From JAJFJD01 sp965228975 (GTDB lineage: Bacteria; Pseudomonadota; Alphaproteobacteria; UBA8366), in contig OZ245851.1 in NCBI GenBank assembly GCA_965228975.1, positions 3,286,001-3,350,000 on the forward strand: a stretch of DNA of 64,000 nt, in the 5' to 3' direction. How positions within the stretch are numbered: the first letter of the stretch is position 1; each line of letters starts with the position of its first letter. Shown here piece by piece: positions 14,866 through 23,939 of this stretch. Under the pieces are notes generated by a model, which had not been told where the DNA came from, did not search any database, and saw only the letters and a program-made list of their open reading frames with translations. The translations under genes and the position numbers were made by a program.

Positions 14866-15723
14866 ATGGCACTGGAAATCAATCGTCTCGGCGGCGCGCT
14901 CGGCGCGGAACTGCGTGGTCTCGACCTGTCGGACCCGCTCGGCGGCAATCTTCTGGAAACCGTCCGGCAAGCATTCATCGATCATTCGGTGCTGGTTTTC
15001 CGGGACCAAACCCTGACGCCCGAGCAACTCGTCATGTTCAGTAGCTTGTTCGGCGAATCGGTGCCGCATCTCCTGGAAGGGTTTCAGCACGAAGAGAACC
15101 CCAAGGTTTTCCTGGTCTCGAACGTCCAGGAAGACGGCAAACCGAAGGGAGCGATCTATGCCGGCCAGTATTGGCATTCCGACTTGTCCTATATGCCGCG
15201 GCCGGCGCTCGGCTCGATGTTGAACGCGGTCGAAATTCCGAAAACGGGCGGTGATACGATGTTCGCGAACATGTATCTCGCCTATGAGACGCTATCGGAG
15301 ACGATGAAGTCGCTCATCGCCGGCCTGCAAGCGGTGCACGACTACACCCATGCCTATGACACGGTATTTTCCAAACTGCCGGGACGGCCGCCGATGACCG
15401 AGGACGAAAAGGCGAAGGTGCCGCCCGTGACACATCCGATCGTCCGGACACATCCGGACTCCGGCAGAAAGGCGCTCTTCGTCAATCCCGGATTTACCGC
15501 CAGCATTGCCGGCATGACGGAAGAGGAGAGCCGGGCGATACTCGACTTCCTGTTCGCACATGCGACACGGCCGGAATTCATTTACCGGCATCAATGGCAA
15601 CCGCGTGACCTGGTTTTCTGGGACAACCGCTGCCTGATGCATCGCGCCGTCGCGGATTACGACATGACGGAACCCCGCCACATGCATCGGGCAACAATTC
15701 AGGGAGACGCCCCTTTCGCGTGA
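14866..15723 (+). CDS. TauD/TfdA-family 2-oxoglutarate-dependent dioxygenase
   Basis: A 285-aa Fe(II)/2-oxoglutarate oxygenase. The iron facial triad is readable as H104-X-D106 (YWHSDLSY) and H259 (DNRCLMHRAV), with an Arg around 271-275 (PRHMHRATIQGD) to hold 2-oxoglutarate. Such enzymes hydroxylate sulfonates, aryloxyacids, betaines or similar substrates and release succinate and CO2. The substrate is not evident. CGGGAGG stands before the ATG. Together with the ABC importer downstream it probably imports and oxidises one class of compound. It is divergent from the SDH/FRD operon. Confidence 0.9.
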   Translation: MALEINRLGGALGAELRGLDLSDPLGGNLLETVRQAFIDHSVLVFRDQTLTPEQLVMFSSLFGESVPHLLEGFQHEENPKVFLVSNVQEDGKPKGAIYAGQYWHSDLSYMPRPALGSMLNAVEIPKTGGDTMFANMYLAYETLSETMKSLIAGLQAVHDYTHAYDTVFSKLPGRPPMTEDEKAKVPPVTHPIVRTHPDSGRKALFVNPGFTASIAGMTEEESRAILDFLFAHATRPEFIYRHQWQPRDLVFWDNRCLMHRAVADYDMTEPRHMHRATIQGDAPFA

Positions 15724-15919
15724 AAAAAGCGCGCCGCGACGCCAAAGCGAAAATTTGCATTTACGCCAGATGACAATAATGTACACAATCACGCAACGGT
15801 TCCTGCGGCATGCGGTGCTTATCGTGCGCTAAAATTGATAGAATGATTTTTTATGGGGAACCGGTTCATCCGTTGCTGTGCGAACCAGCAATGAAAATCA
15901 CATGCTAGGGAGGCATCTA

Positions 15920-16936
15920 ATGAAGCGCTCAACCCTCACGAAAGTCATCGCCGGTCCGGCAATGGCCGCATTGGTGGCAGCTGGCGCCGCGTCGACGGCC
16001 AGTGCAGAGACCGATACCGTCAAGATGGCCCAACAGTTCGGGCTGCTATACGTGCCGCTGCACGCCGTCATGGAATTCGGACTGATCGAAAAACATGCCA
16101 AAAAGCAAGGCATCGCCGCACCGAAGATTAAGATGTTCAAAATCAGCGGCGGCGCCAACATCAACAAGGCACTGCTCGCCAATACGATCGATTTCGGCGC
16201 CCATGGCGTCGGCCCGGCCCTGAAGCTTTGGGGCAAGACCAAAGGCCGCTTCAAGGTTGCGATCAGCATGGCGAATATGCCGCTGAAGCTGAACACGAAC
16301 GATCCGAGCGTGAAGAGCGTTGAAGACTATCTGAACGTCAAGGACCATAAGATCGCCACGCCGGCCGCCAAGGTTTCTATCCAAGCGGTGACGCTGCAGA
16401 TGTTTGCGGCAGGCAAGTGGGGCCAGGCTGAGAAACTGGATCATCTCGTCGTGTCGATGAAGCATCCGATCGCACTTGCCGCACTGATGTCCGGCGGCCA
16501 GACGGTGAAAAGTCACTTTGCGACGCTGCCGTATTCCTATCAGGAACTGCAGAACAAGAATATCCGAACCGTCATCACGTCATACGACATCCTCGGCGGC
16601 GAGCACTCGGTTCTGGTGATGAGCACGAGCGAGAAATTCCGCAAGGACAACCCGAAGACCTACGCAGCCGTGATCGGCGCATATCGTGAAGCGTATGCAT
16701 GGATCAAGGCGAACCCGGAAAAGGCCGCGGAAGTCTTTATCAAGTACACCAAATCGAAGCTGAAGCCGGAACTCGTGAAGGCACTGCTGACGAACCCGAA
16801 GGAAATTGCATTTTCGGAACTGCCGCAGCACACGATGAAATACGCCAACTTCCTGCATAAGATTGGCGATATCCCGCAAGCCAAGAGCTGGAAAGACTAC
16901 TACATGCCGAACAATCACGGCATGAACGGCGGCTAA
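15920..16936 (+). CDS. ABC transporter substrate-binding protein (SsuA/TauA/NMT1-like)
   Basis: A 338-aa periplasmic protein with a signal peptide (MKRSTLTKVIAGPAMAALVAAGAASTASA, cut before ETD). The mature part (KMAQQFGLLYVPLHAVMEFGLIEKHAKKQG, then INKALLANTIDFGAHGVGPALKLW) has the layout of the SsuA/NMT1 binding proteins for sulfonates, nitrate, taurine or pyrimidine precursors. GGGAGG precedes the ATG at 15920; an in-frame start at 15878 is less likely. A GAACCGGTTC palindrome (15858-15867) lies in the leader. It heads the SBP-ATPase-permease-permease-dioxygenase operon. Confidence 0.9.
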   Translation: MKRSTLTKVIAGPAMAALVAAGAASTASAETDTVKMAQQFGLLYVPLHAVMEFGLIEKHAKKQGIAAPKIKMFKISGGANINKALLANTIDFGAHGVGPALKLWGKTKGRFKVAISMANMPLKLNTNDPSVKSVEDYLNVKDHKIATPAAKVSIQAVTLQMFAAGKWGQAEKLDHLVVSMKHPIALAALMSGGQTVKSHFATLPYSYQELQNKNIRTVITSYDILGGEHSVLVMSTSEKFRKDNPKTYAAVIGAYREAYAWIKANPEKAAEVFIKYTKSKLKPELVKALLTNPKEIAFSELPQHTMKYANFLHKIGDIPQAKSWKDYYMPNNHGMNGG

Positions 16937-16943
16937 GTCGAAG

Positions 16944-17795
16944 ATGCCCTCAGAGGTAACGACGACCGGAGCGGCGGACGCGACGTCCGCCGCTCCCCAG
17001 CCGAACGCCCCAATTCTCGACGTCGAGGGCGTTACAATTCAGTACAAGACAAAGGAACATCTGATTACGGCAACGTATCGGGTCGGGTTCCAGGTTTTCG
17101 AGGCCGACCGCTTCGTCATCCTCGGTCCATCCGGTTGCGGTAAATCGACATTGTTGAAAGCCGTTGCCGGCTATCTTCATCCCGTCGAGGGCGAGATGCG
17201 GTTGAACGGCAACATCGTCACGGAGCCGGGACCGGACCGCGTGATGGTGTTCCAGGAATTCGACCAGCTTCTGCCATGGAAGACGGTCAAGGAGAACATC
17301 ACCTTCGCCTTGTTGAACGGCGGCCGCTGCGCCAGCAAGAACGAAGCCAACGACATCGCCATGGAGTACATCCAGAAGGTCAAGCTGGAGCGCTTCGAGG
17401 ATACCTATCCGCATATGTTGTCCGGCGGTATGAAGCAACGTGTCGCGATCGCGCGCGGCATGGCGATGGAACCGGCGATCCTGCTCATGGACGAGCCGTT
17501 CGCGGCGCTAGACGCGCTGACCCGCCGCCAGATGCAGGAAGAATTGCTCGCCTTGTGGGAAGACACGAAGTTCACCGTGCTGTTCGTCACCCACTCGATC
17601 GAGGAGGCCGTGATCGTCGGCAGCCGCATCCTCATCATGTCGCCGCATCCGGGACAGGTGAAAGCGGAACTGAACGCACACGACCACTCGCATGCGACGA
17701 TTGGCGATGACGGTTTCGCGGCGCTACAGAACAAGATTCACAACATGATCTTCGCCGACCGTGTTCTTGAAGATGAGGTTGTCAACCATGGCTGA
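16944..17795 (+). CDS. ABC transporter ATPase, SsuB/TauB type
   Basis: A 283-aa ATPase with Walker A GPSGCGKST at 61-69, signature LSGGMKQR near 159-166, Walker B ILLMDEP near 179-185 followed by FAALD, and switch His in FVTHSIEEAV. Residues 1-23 are an unusual Ala/Thr/Pro-rich tail. It energises uptake with the two permeases downstream; its stop overlaps the first permease start by eight bases. Confidence 0.93.
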   Translation: MPSEVTTTGAADATSAAPQPNAPILDVEGVTIQYKTKEHLITATYRVGFQVFEADRFVILGPSGCGKSTLLKAVAGYLHPVEGEMRLNGNIVTEPGPDRVMVFQEFDQLLPWKTVKENITFALLNGGRCASKNEANDIAMEYIQKVKLERFEDTYPHMLSGGMKQRVAIARGMAMEPAILLMDEPFAALDALTRRQMQEELLALWEDTKFTVLFVTHSIEEAVIVGSRILIMSPHPGQVKAELNAHDHSHATIGDDGFAALQNKIHNMIFADRVLEDEVVNHG

Positions 17796-18711
17796 TGTGA
17801 AAGCGATCTCGCTTTACATCCGACCGGAATTCGAAAACCCCGCGGTCGAGGAGGCGGTGGTTGGCGACATCGAACGCCGGCTGTCGCTCTGGGAGCGCAT
17901 CTCCAATATGGATCCGGTGCGGAAATTCACCGTGCTGGTAGCGCTGGTCGTCGCCTGGGAACTGTACACTCGCCTTGGGAACATTAACGAGTTGATGTTC
18001 CCAACCTTCACGAAGACCTTTGCCGCACTGGTCGATGCGCTGGTGAATGCCGGTCTGCTCCACAACATCTGGAACTCGCTCAGCTTGCTGGTCACCGGCT
18101 ATGTCATCGGCATTTCGATCGCCGCGGTGCTTGTCGTCTTCGGCGTCTGGACCCGGTTCGGCAGCGACCTGCTGACCACGTTGACTGCGATGCTCAACCC
18201 GCTTCCGGCCATTGCGCTGCTGCCGCTGGCGATGATCTGGTTCGGACTCGGCAATCAAGCGGTCATCTTCACGCTGCTGCACTCGATCATCTGGCCCGTG
18301 GCGTTGAATACGCATTCCGGCTTCCAAAGCGTCAGCGAGACGATGCGTATGGTGGGCCGGAATTATGGACTCAAAGGCCTGCCGTATATCTGCAAGATCC
18401 TGATCCCCGCGGCCTTTCCGTCGATCCTGACGGGTCTGCGTATCGGCTGGGCCTTCGCCTGGCGCACCTTGATCGCCGCCGAGTTGGTCTTCGGCGGTCA
18501 GGTCATGGATACCTCCGGACAATTGGGCGCCGAGGGCGGCAATGCCGGCGGTCTGGGCTGGATCATCTTCCAGAACCAGATGGAAAACCAGACGCCATAC
18601 GTCTTCGCCGGTCTCTTTACGGTGATCCTCGTGGGAATCGTGATTGAAAACGGCTTGTTCCGGAATGTGGAAGACCGAACGATCCGCAAATGGGGCATGC
18701 AGCAGAGCTAA
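17788..18711 (+). CDS. ABC transporter permease 1, SsuC/TauC type
   Basis: A 307-aa inner-membrane permease. A roughly 45-residue cytoplasmic head (LYIRPEFENPAVEEAVVGDIERRLSLWERISNMDPVRKF) precedes about six membrane helices, and the coupling-helix block is SETMRMVGRNYGLKGLPYICKILIPAAFPSILTGLRIGWAFAWRTLIAAELVFG. It is paralogous to the next gene, sharing even the odd N-terminal head. It carries an extra GQVMDTSGQLGAEGGNAGG stretch that the second permease lacks. The ATG at 17788 is inside the ATPase gene. Confidence 0.92.
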   Translation: MADVKAISLYIRPEFENPAVEEAVVGDIERRLSLWERISNMDPVRKFTVLVALVVAWELYTRLGNINELMFPTFTKTFAALVDALVNAGLLHNIWNSLSLLVTGYVIGISIAAVLVVFGVWTRFGSDLLTTLTAMLNPLPAIALLPLAMIWFGLGNQAVIFTLLHSIIWPVALNTHSGFQSVSETMRMVGRNYGLKGLPYICKILIPAAFPSILTGLRIGWAFAWRTLIAAELVFGGQVMDTSGQLGAEGGNAGGLGWIIFQNQMENQTPYVFAGLFTVILVGIVIENGLFRNVEDRTIRKWGMQQS

Positions 18712-18714
18712 ATC

Positions 18715-19596
18715 ATGAGCGATAAAGCAATCGATACCTACGTCCGGCCCGAATTCGAGGTCGACTCGCTTAAAGACGCGACCAATGTCGACGTCGAACG
18801 GCAACTCTCGCTCATCGAGCGGATTTCCAACATCAACGCGGTCCGCAAGATGTCGATCCTGCTGGGGCTGGTCGTCGCGTGGCAGGCCTATGCGATGATA
18901 GCCCAGCCGGAACCCCTGCTGTTCCCGAGCTTCGCGGAAAGCGCCGACGTTCTGTGGGAGACCCTCATCAGCGGCGAAATGTTCGAGAAGGTTTGGGTTT
19001 CGCTTTACGTCCTGTTACTGGGATACGCCGCGGGCTTGGCGATGGCCTCGGTCTTCCTCGTATTGGCCGTATCGACCCGTATCGGAAGCGATTTTCTCAG
19101 CACCATGACGGCGATGTTCCAACCGTTGCCGGCGATTTCACTTCTGCCCCTCGCCATGCTCTGGTTCGGCCTCGGTATTCCGAGCCTGGTGTTCGTGACC
19201 ATCCATTCGGTCCTTTGGGCGGTGGCCTTGAGCACGCATGTCGGGTTCATGGGCGTCAGCGAAACCTTGCGGATGGTCGGGCGCAACTACGGCCTGCGGA
19301 ATATCCCCTACATTCTCAAGATCCTGGTGCCCGCGGCCTTCCCGGCGATCCTGATCGGTCTGAAGATCGGTTGGGCGTTCGCCTGGCGCACCCTGATCGG
19401 TGCGGAACTGGTCTTCGGCGCGGCCGCCGGCAAGGGCGGCCTCGGGTGGATGATCTTCGAAAAGGGCGACAACCTGGAAACGCCATACGTCTTCGCCGCC
19501 TTGTTCATGGTCATCCTGGTCGGCTTGATTGTGGAGAATGTGATTTTCCGCAACATCGAACTCAACACGATCAGCAAGTGGGGCATGCAGCGCTGA
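18715..19596 (+). CDS. ABC transporter permease 2, SsuC/TauC type
   Basis: A 293-aa permease starting three bases after permease 1 ends. Its N-terminal head (TYVRPEFEVDSLKDATNVDVERQLSLIERISNINAVRK) and coupling block (SETLRMVGRNYGLRNIPYILKILVPAAFPAILIGLKIGWAFAWRTLIGAELVFGAAAGKGGLGW) match permease 1 closely. SsuC-type importers usually have one permease gene making a homodimer, so the pair suggests a heterodimer that arose by tandem duplication. Confidence 0.92.
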   Translation: MSDKAIDTYVRPEFEVDSLKDATNVDVERQLSLIERISNINAVRKMSILLGLVVAWQAYAMIAQPEPLLFPSFAESADVLWETLISGEMFEKVWVSLYVLLLGYAAGLAMASVFLVLAVSTRIGSDFLSTMTAMFQPLPAISLLPLAMLWFGLGIPSLVFVTIHSVLWAVALSTHVGFMGVSETLRMVGRNYGLRNIPYILKILVPAAFPAILIGLKIGWAFAWRTLIGAELVFGAAAGKGGLGWMIFEKGDNLETPYVFAALFMVILVGLIVENVIFRNIELNTISKWGMQR

Positions 19597-19673
19597 GCAC
19601 GCCCCGCTTGCGATAGCGGAGGCCGGCAGCCGCCTTGCCTCCCCGAATAGACTTGCAGGCAGGAGGGCATGAC

Positions 19674-20540
19674 ATGCCGATTTCGACGAAACCACTGACC
19701 GACAGCGACTTCGTCGTCGAAGTCGCCGGGGTCGATCTCAGCGAACCCCAGGATGCGGAGACGATCGCCGAACTGCGAACCGCCCTCGGCAAGCATTCGA
19801 TTCTGGTGTTCCGGCAACAATCGCTGACGAGCGAGCAACAGATCGCGTTCACCCGGAACTTCGGCGAATTGGAGATCCATCTCGTCCGGCAATACCTCAT
19901 GCCCGAGCATCCGGAGATCATCGTGCTGTCGAATGTCGGCGCCGGCGGCGTCAAGCCGACTGCCAACGGCGGCGCCTACTGGCACAGCGACATCTCCTAC
20001 CGCGCCAAACCGCCACTCGGTTCAATCTTGTATGGGATCGAGGTGCCGCCAGAGGGCGGAAACACTTTGTTCGCCGACATGTACGGGGCCTACGACACGC
20101 TGTCCGACGACCTCAAGCGCAAGATCGAGGGCCGCAATGCCGTGCACAGCTACCTCGAACGCTTCAACGCGATGCGTAATATCGATACGTCGCACAAGGG
20201 CAACGACAAGTTCGAACTCGACGAGGAACAACAGGAGAGTTTCCCGCCGGTTCTGCACCCCATCGTCCGGACGCATCCGGAAAGCGGGCGAAAGGCATTA
20301 TACGTCAACGACGGCTTCACCATCGGCATCGATGGTATGGACGGCGATGACGGCAAGGCATTGCTTCGTGACCTCAACATCCATGCGACGCGCGAGCCGC
20401 TGGTCTACAGTCATGCCTGGCAGCCGGGCGATGTGGTGTTCTGGGACAACCGCAGCACGATGCATTGCGCAACCTCATATGACCCGGCCTTCACGCGAAC
20501 AATGCACCGCACCACGATACAGGGCGATACGCCTTACTAG
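19674..20540 (+). CDS. TauD/TfdA-family dioxygenase, second copy
   Basis: A 288-aa Fe(II)/2-oxoglutarate oxygenase with H104-X-D106 (YWHSDISY), H264 (NRSTMHCATSYD) and R279 (HRTTIQGD). It is homologous to the enzyme at 14866-15723 but clearly diverged, with a longer insert around EGRNAVHSYLERFNAMRNIDTSHKG. GCAGGAGGG precedes the ATG at 19674. The two dioxygenases flank the ABC importer, so they may act in sequence or on related substrates. The stop overlaps the convergent heat-shock gene stop by four bases. Confidence 0.92.
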   Translation: MPISTKPLTDSDFVVEVAGVDLSEPQDAETIAELRTALGKHSILVFRQQSLTSEQQIAFTRNFGELEIHLVRQYLMPEHPEIIVLSNVGAGGVKPTANGGAYWHSDISYRAKPPLGSILYGIEVPPEGGNTLFADMYGAYDTLSDDLKRKIEGRNAVHSYLERFNAMRNIDTSHKGNDKFELDEEQQESFPPVLHPIVRTHPESGRKALYVNDGFTIGIDGMDGDDGKALLRDLNIHATREPLVYSHAWQPGDVVFWDNRSTMHCATSYDPAFTRTMHRTTIQGDTPY

Positions 20541-20971
20541 GACGTCCGCACCTTGATCTGCCGGTCACGCTCCTGCGCCGATGACAGTTTCGGCAGGACA
20601 AGCTTCAGCACGCCGTTGTTGAAATCCGCGTCGATCTTGTCGGTGTCCACGTCGCTCGGCAGCTGAAAGGCGCGCTGGAATGCGCCGAACCGCCGTTCCG
20701 CAAAGAAATACGTATCCGTCTCCTCCTTGCGCTCCGACCGCTTCTCGCCCTTCACCGTGAGAACATGGTCGTTCAGGCTGACGTCCACATCGTCCGCCGA
20801 GACGCCGGGCAGTTCCAATGTGATTTCATACGAATCCTTGCCGCGCGATGCGTCCGCGCTGGGCGAGAAGATGTGGGCGATGTTCGAACCCAAATGCCGC
20901 AACGGCTCCATCAGATGGGGCCACAGGCTGCCTTCCTGCCTGACATCGATATGGCGTGGTGTCGTTTCCAT
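20537..20971 (-). CDS. Small heat-shock protein, Hsp20/alpha-crystallin family
   Basis: A 144-aa ATP-independent holdase. The alpha-crystallin domain runs from about residue 45 (DSYEITLELPGVSADDVDVSLNDHVLTVKGEKRSE) to 135 and includes FQRAFQLPSDVDTDKIDADFNNGVLKLVLPK. The C-terminal tail lacks a textbook I-X-I motif and ends RQIKVRTS. GGAG lies ten bases before the ATG at 20971; the longer frame to 21280 has no family similarity. Confidence 0.92.
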   Translation of the reverse strand: METTPRHIDVRQEGSLWPHLMEPLRHLGSNIAHIFSPSADASRGKDSYEITLELPGVSADDVDVSLNDHVLTVKGEKRSERKEETDTYFFAERRFGAFQRAFQLPSDVDTDKIDADFNNGVLKLVLPKLSSAQERDRQIKVRTS

Positions 20972-21319
20972 GATGCCATCTCCGTTGGGGTTGATGAGGC
21001 CCGAACGATACGGCGCAACACCGCGGCCGACGTTGACCCAGGTCAAGCTGCTGCCTGCTACAAGGCACCGTCGTCGAGGTGCGGCATGAAACCCGGCGGG
21101 CGGGCTAACGGTCATAGATTGGCGTCTGGCTGGCTCGCAGGCCCCGTCCCGCCTGGAAGGCCCCCGGCACACCTCCGCCAACTCGGCTTCCCGAAGCACG
21201 CAGTCCAGTCCGGTTATGCGACTTTCACGGGATCGCTTATACTTTAACGAAAATCGAAAACAGATTTCTTCACAGGCCATGGAACAGCCGAAGATTCAAC
21301 AGAGGCAGGAGAAGGCAAC
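20972..21319. other. Intergenic region between hsp20 and the D-aminoacylase-type gene
   Basis: These 348 bp hold divergent promoters. A perfect palindrome TTGACC-CA-GGTCAA lies at 21033-21046, about 65 bp before the hsp20 start. I looked for a ROSE-type RNA thermometer in the hsp20 leader but cannot fold it reliably. No protein-like frame or RNA gene is seen. CAGGAGAAGG before 21320 serves the plus-strand gene. Confidence 0.45.
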
Positions 21320-23032
21320 ATGTACGATCTCGTGATCCGCAACGGCACGGTAGTCGACGGCACTGGGCTACCGAGATATCGAGCTGATGTTGGCGTATCC
21401 GGTGACCGGATCGCGGCAATCGGGCGGATAAGCGAACAAGGGAAAGAGGAGATAGATGCCACGGGCCAGGTGGTTACGCCTGGTTTCATCGACGGGCACA
21501 CCCACATGGACGCGCAGGTGTTCTGGGACCCGCTAGGCAGTTGTTCTTGTTGGCACGGCGTCACCAGCGTGATCATGGGCAACTGCGGATTTACCTTGGC
21601 GCCCGGTTCCAATTCGCAACGCGACATGATCATCAGCAACATCGCGCGGGCCGAGGACATTTCGACCGATGTCATGGAGGCGTCGATCGACTGGGACTGG
21701 ACCTCGTTCCGGGACTACATGAATGTCGTCGACAAACTCCCGAAGACCATCAACTACGCCGCAAATATTGGCCATTCCGCGTTGCGCACACACGTCATGG
21801 GCGAGCGCGCGTTCGAGGAGCATGCAACGGACGACGATATCGGCGTAATGGAAAAAGAGTTGCTCGACGCGATGGACGCAGGCGCCATCGGCTTTACCAG
21901 TTCGCGCTCGACCGGCCACAAGCTGCCGGAGCCGGACAACCGGCCGGTTGCATCCAACCACGCCTCTTGGGAGGAATTGAGTCACCTCGTCAATGTCATG
22001 GGGACAACGGGTTCCGGCGTGTTCGAATATGCCCGGGAAAGAGAAGCCCGGTCGCCGGACCCGGAAGTCCGCAAGAAATATAACGACCGGCTACGCGACC
22101 TCGCGGTCGAGAGCGGCGTCCCCATTACCTTTGGGTTGCCGGCCGGGAATGTCGGCACGAAAGATGCCTTGGATCTTCTGGATTCGACGGCCGAGGCCGG
22201 CGGACGCATGTTCGCGCAGACTCATACCCGCGGTATCTCGCACGTCCTGTCGTTCAGGGGCCGCTTGGCGTTCGACGATATTCCGGAGTGGGCGCGCGTC
22301 CGGTCCCTCCCGATCGAGGAACAGCGCAAGGTCTTCAGCGATCCGGCGCAGCGGAAGCTCCTCGTCGAGGTGACGAGAAACGACAACTACCGGACCGGGG
22401 GCGGCGAGCCGCGCAAGCCCGACTACGACAACCTATATGTCGTGTATAGCGCCGTGATGCCCAATCCCACCGTCGCCCAAATTGCAGCCGAGCGAAATGC
22501 CGATCCGGTGGAGGTCATGATGGATCTCGCGCTGGAGAGTGATTTCAATCAGCTGTTCATGCAGTTCGACGTGACCACCGTTCCGAAGTCCGATGAGGAG
22601 GCGCTGAGGACGTTGCGGCATCCGCGCACGGTCATGACGTTTTCCGATTCCGGCGCGCATGTCAGCTTGATCATGGATTCTTCGATTCATACGCACCTGC
22701 TGGCCTACTGGGTGCGCGAGCGGGAGGCTTTCACCCTCGAAGAAGGCGTCAGGATGATCACGTTGGTGCCGGCGATGGCGTGGGGCTTCGTCGATCGCGG
22801 CATTTTGCGTCAGGGCGGTATCGCGGACATCAACATTTTCGATCCCGCGACCATAGCGCCCGAAATTCCCACCATTGAGCACGACCTGCCCACAGGGGCG
22901 CGCAGACTCAAACAAAAGTCGAGCGGGATCATGGCCACGGTTATCGCCGGCAAGGTGGCATTCCGGGACGGCGAGCACACCGGCGCGCTGGGCGGAAATC
23001 TGCTAAGGGCGAGTGCCGCTGGCGTTCGCTAG
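21320..23032 (+). CDS. D-aminoacylase / N-acyl-D-amino-acid deacylase family amidohydrolase
   Basis: A 570-aa zinc-dependent hydrolase of the amidohydrolase-3 type. It opens MYDLVIRNGTVVDGTGLPRYRADVGVSGDRIAAIG and has the metal motif GFIDGHTHMD, the cysteine of GNCGFTLAP seen in D-aminoacylases, QTHTRG and SDSGAHVSL. The C-terminal block GIADINIFDPATIAPE closes the composite sandwich. Substrates of the family are N-acyl-D-amino acids, but many members are uncharacterised. It has AGGAGAAGG before the ATG and appears monocistronic, with a hairpin downstream. Confidence 0.88.
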   Translation: MYDLVIRNGTVVDGTGLPRYRADVGVSGDRIAAIGRISEQGKEEIDATGQVVTPGFIDGHTHMDAQVFWDPLGSCSCWHGVTSVIMGNCGFTLAPGSNSQRDMIISNIARAEDISTDVMEASIDWDWTSFRDYMNVVDKLPKTINYAANIGHSALRTHVMGERAFEEHATDDDIGVMEKELLDAMDAGAIGFTSSRSTGHKLPEPDNRPVASNHASWEELSHLVNVMGTTGSGVFEYAREREARSPDPEVRKKYNDRLRDLAVESGVPITFGLPAGNVGTKDALDLLDSTAEAGGRMFAQTHTRGISHVLSFRGRLAFDDIPEWARVRSLPIEEQRKVFSDPAQRKLLVEVTRNDNYRTGGGEPRKPDYDNLYVVYSAVMPNPTVAQIAAERNADPVEVMMDLALESDFNQLFMQFDVTTVPKSDEEALRTLRHPRTVMTFSDSGAHVSLIMDSSIHTHLLAYWVREREAFTLEEGVRMITLVPAMAWGFVDRGILRQGGIADINIFDPATIAPEIPTIEHDLPTGARRLKQKSSGIMATVIAGKVAFRDGEHTGALGGNLLRASAAGVR

Positions 23033-23088
23033 CGATACGGTCGTTGGCATTGTCCAACGGCCCTGACGCGCCGATCGTAAGGCCCAAT

Positions 23089-23121
23089 CAGCCCGGCTGC
23101 CCGCTCTGGGACGCCGGGCTG
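23089..23121 (+). terminator. Hairpin downstream of the D-aminoacylase-type gene
   Basis: CAGCCCGGC (23089-23097) and GCCGGGCTG (23113-23121) pair exactly around 15 bases. There is no T-tract, so it is at best a weak or Rho-assisted terminator. Confidence 0.3.
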
Positions 23122-23183
23122 AACGCGTATCGGCCGCCGACCTCAATTTGACAGGCCGTCCCACAGCGCCGAACCTTAGGGCC

Positions 23184-23885
23184 ATGAATTTGGAAAATCG
23201 CCATATTGTCGTCACGGGCGGGACCGGCGGGCTCGGGCGTGCTGTCGTTGGCCGCCTTCTCGACGCAGGCGCCGTTCTCCATCTGCCGGTAGAACCGGGC
23301 GCGGAATTTGAGAATTATCCGCATGCGGGACACACCAATCTCTCGGCCACAGCGGGTGTCGACCTGACCGATGCGGCGGCGGTCGAGGGCTTCTACGCGG
23401 CCCTGCCGGAGCTTTGGGCCTCGGTACATCTCGCAGGGGGCTTCGCCATGGCGCCGCTCGCCGAGACCGATCCCGATACGTTCCAACACATGATGGACAT
23501 AAACCTGCGCACCTGCTTTCTCTGCTGCCGCGCGGCGGCCGCTAGAATGGCGGAAGGTGCAGCGGGAGGACGCATCGTCAACGTGGCGGCGCGACCGGGT
23601 TTGGAACCCCGCAGCGGCGCTGGGATGGCGGCCTATGCCGCGAGCAAGGCTGGCGTGGCCGCCCTGAGCGAAGCCCTGGGCGAGGAATTGGCCGAACAGG
23701 GCATCTGGGTGAACGCCGTCGCACCGTCGATCATCGACACGCCGGCCAACCGCGACGCCATGCCCGACGCGGACCACGACACCTGGCCCAAGCCCGAGGA
23801 GATCGCCGAGACCATCGCTTTCCTGGCCTCGCCCGACAACCGGGTCACACGCGGCAGCGTCATCCCCGTCTACGGCCGGTTTTAG
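23184..23885 (+). CDS. Short-chain dehydrogenase/reductase (SDR)
   Basis: A 233-aa classical SDR. The cofactor motif is TGGTGGLG near residues 12-19 and the catalytic pair is YAASK (MAAYAASKAGVAAL), preceded by IVNVAARPG where the active-site Ser is normally found in a 'NV.S' strand. Here that place reads Ala, so the Ser may lie elsewhere or activity may be altered. The ATG at 23184 gives the usual N-terminus MNLENRHIVVTGG. It has no same-strand partner. The substrate is unknown. Confidence 0.86.
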   Translation: MNLENRHIVVTGGTGGLGRAVVGRLLDAGAVLHLPVEPGAEFENYPHAGHTNLSATAGVDLTDAAAVEGFYAALPELWASVHLAGGFAMAPLAETDPDTFQHMMDINLRTCFLCCRAAAARMAEGAAGGRIVNVAARPGLEPRSGAGMAAYAASKAGVAALSEALGEELAEQGIWVNAVAPSIIDTPANRDAMPDADHDTWPKPEEIAETIAFLASPDNRVTRGSVIPVYGRF

Positions 23886-23939
23886 GAAGCCTTTGAGATC
23901 GTGCGTCGCGCCAAATCCGGTACAGCAATCCGAATGGCG

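Noticed and set aside
20972..21100. ROSE-type RNA thermometer in the hsp20 leader
   Set aside because: I could not identify the anti-Shine-Dalgarno pairing with confidence by eye; folding would be needed.
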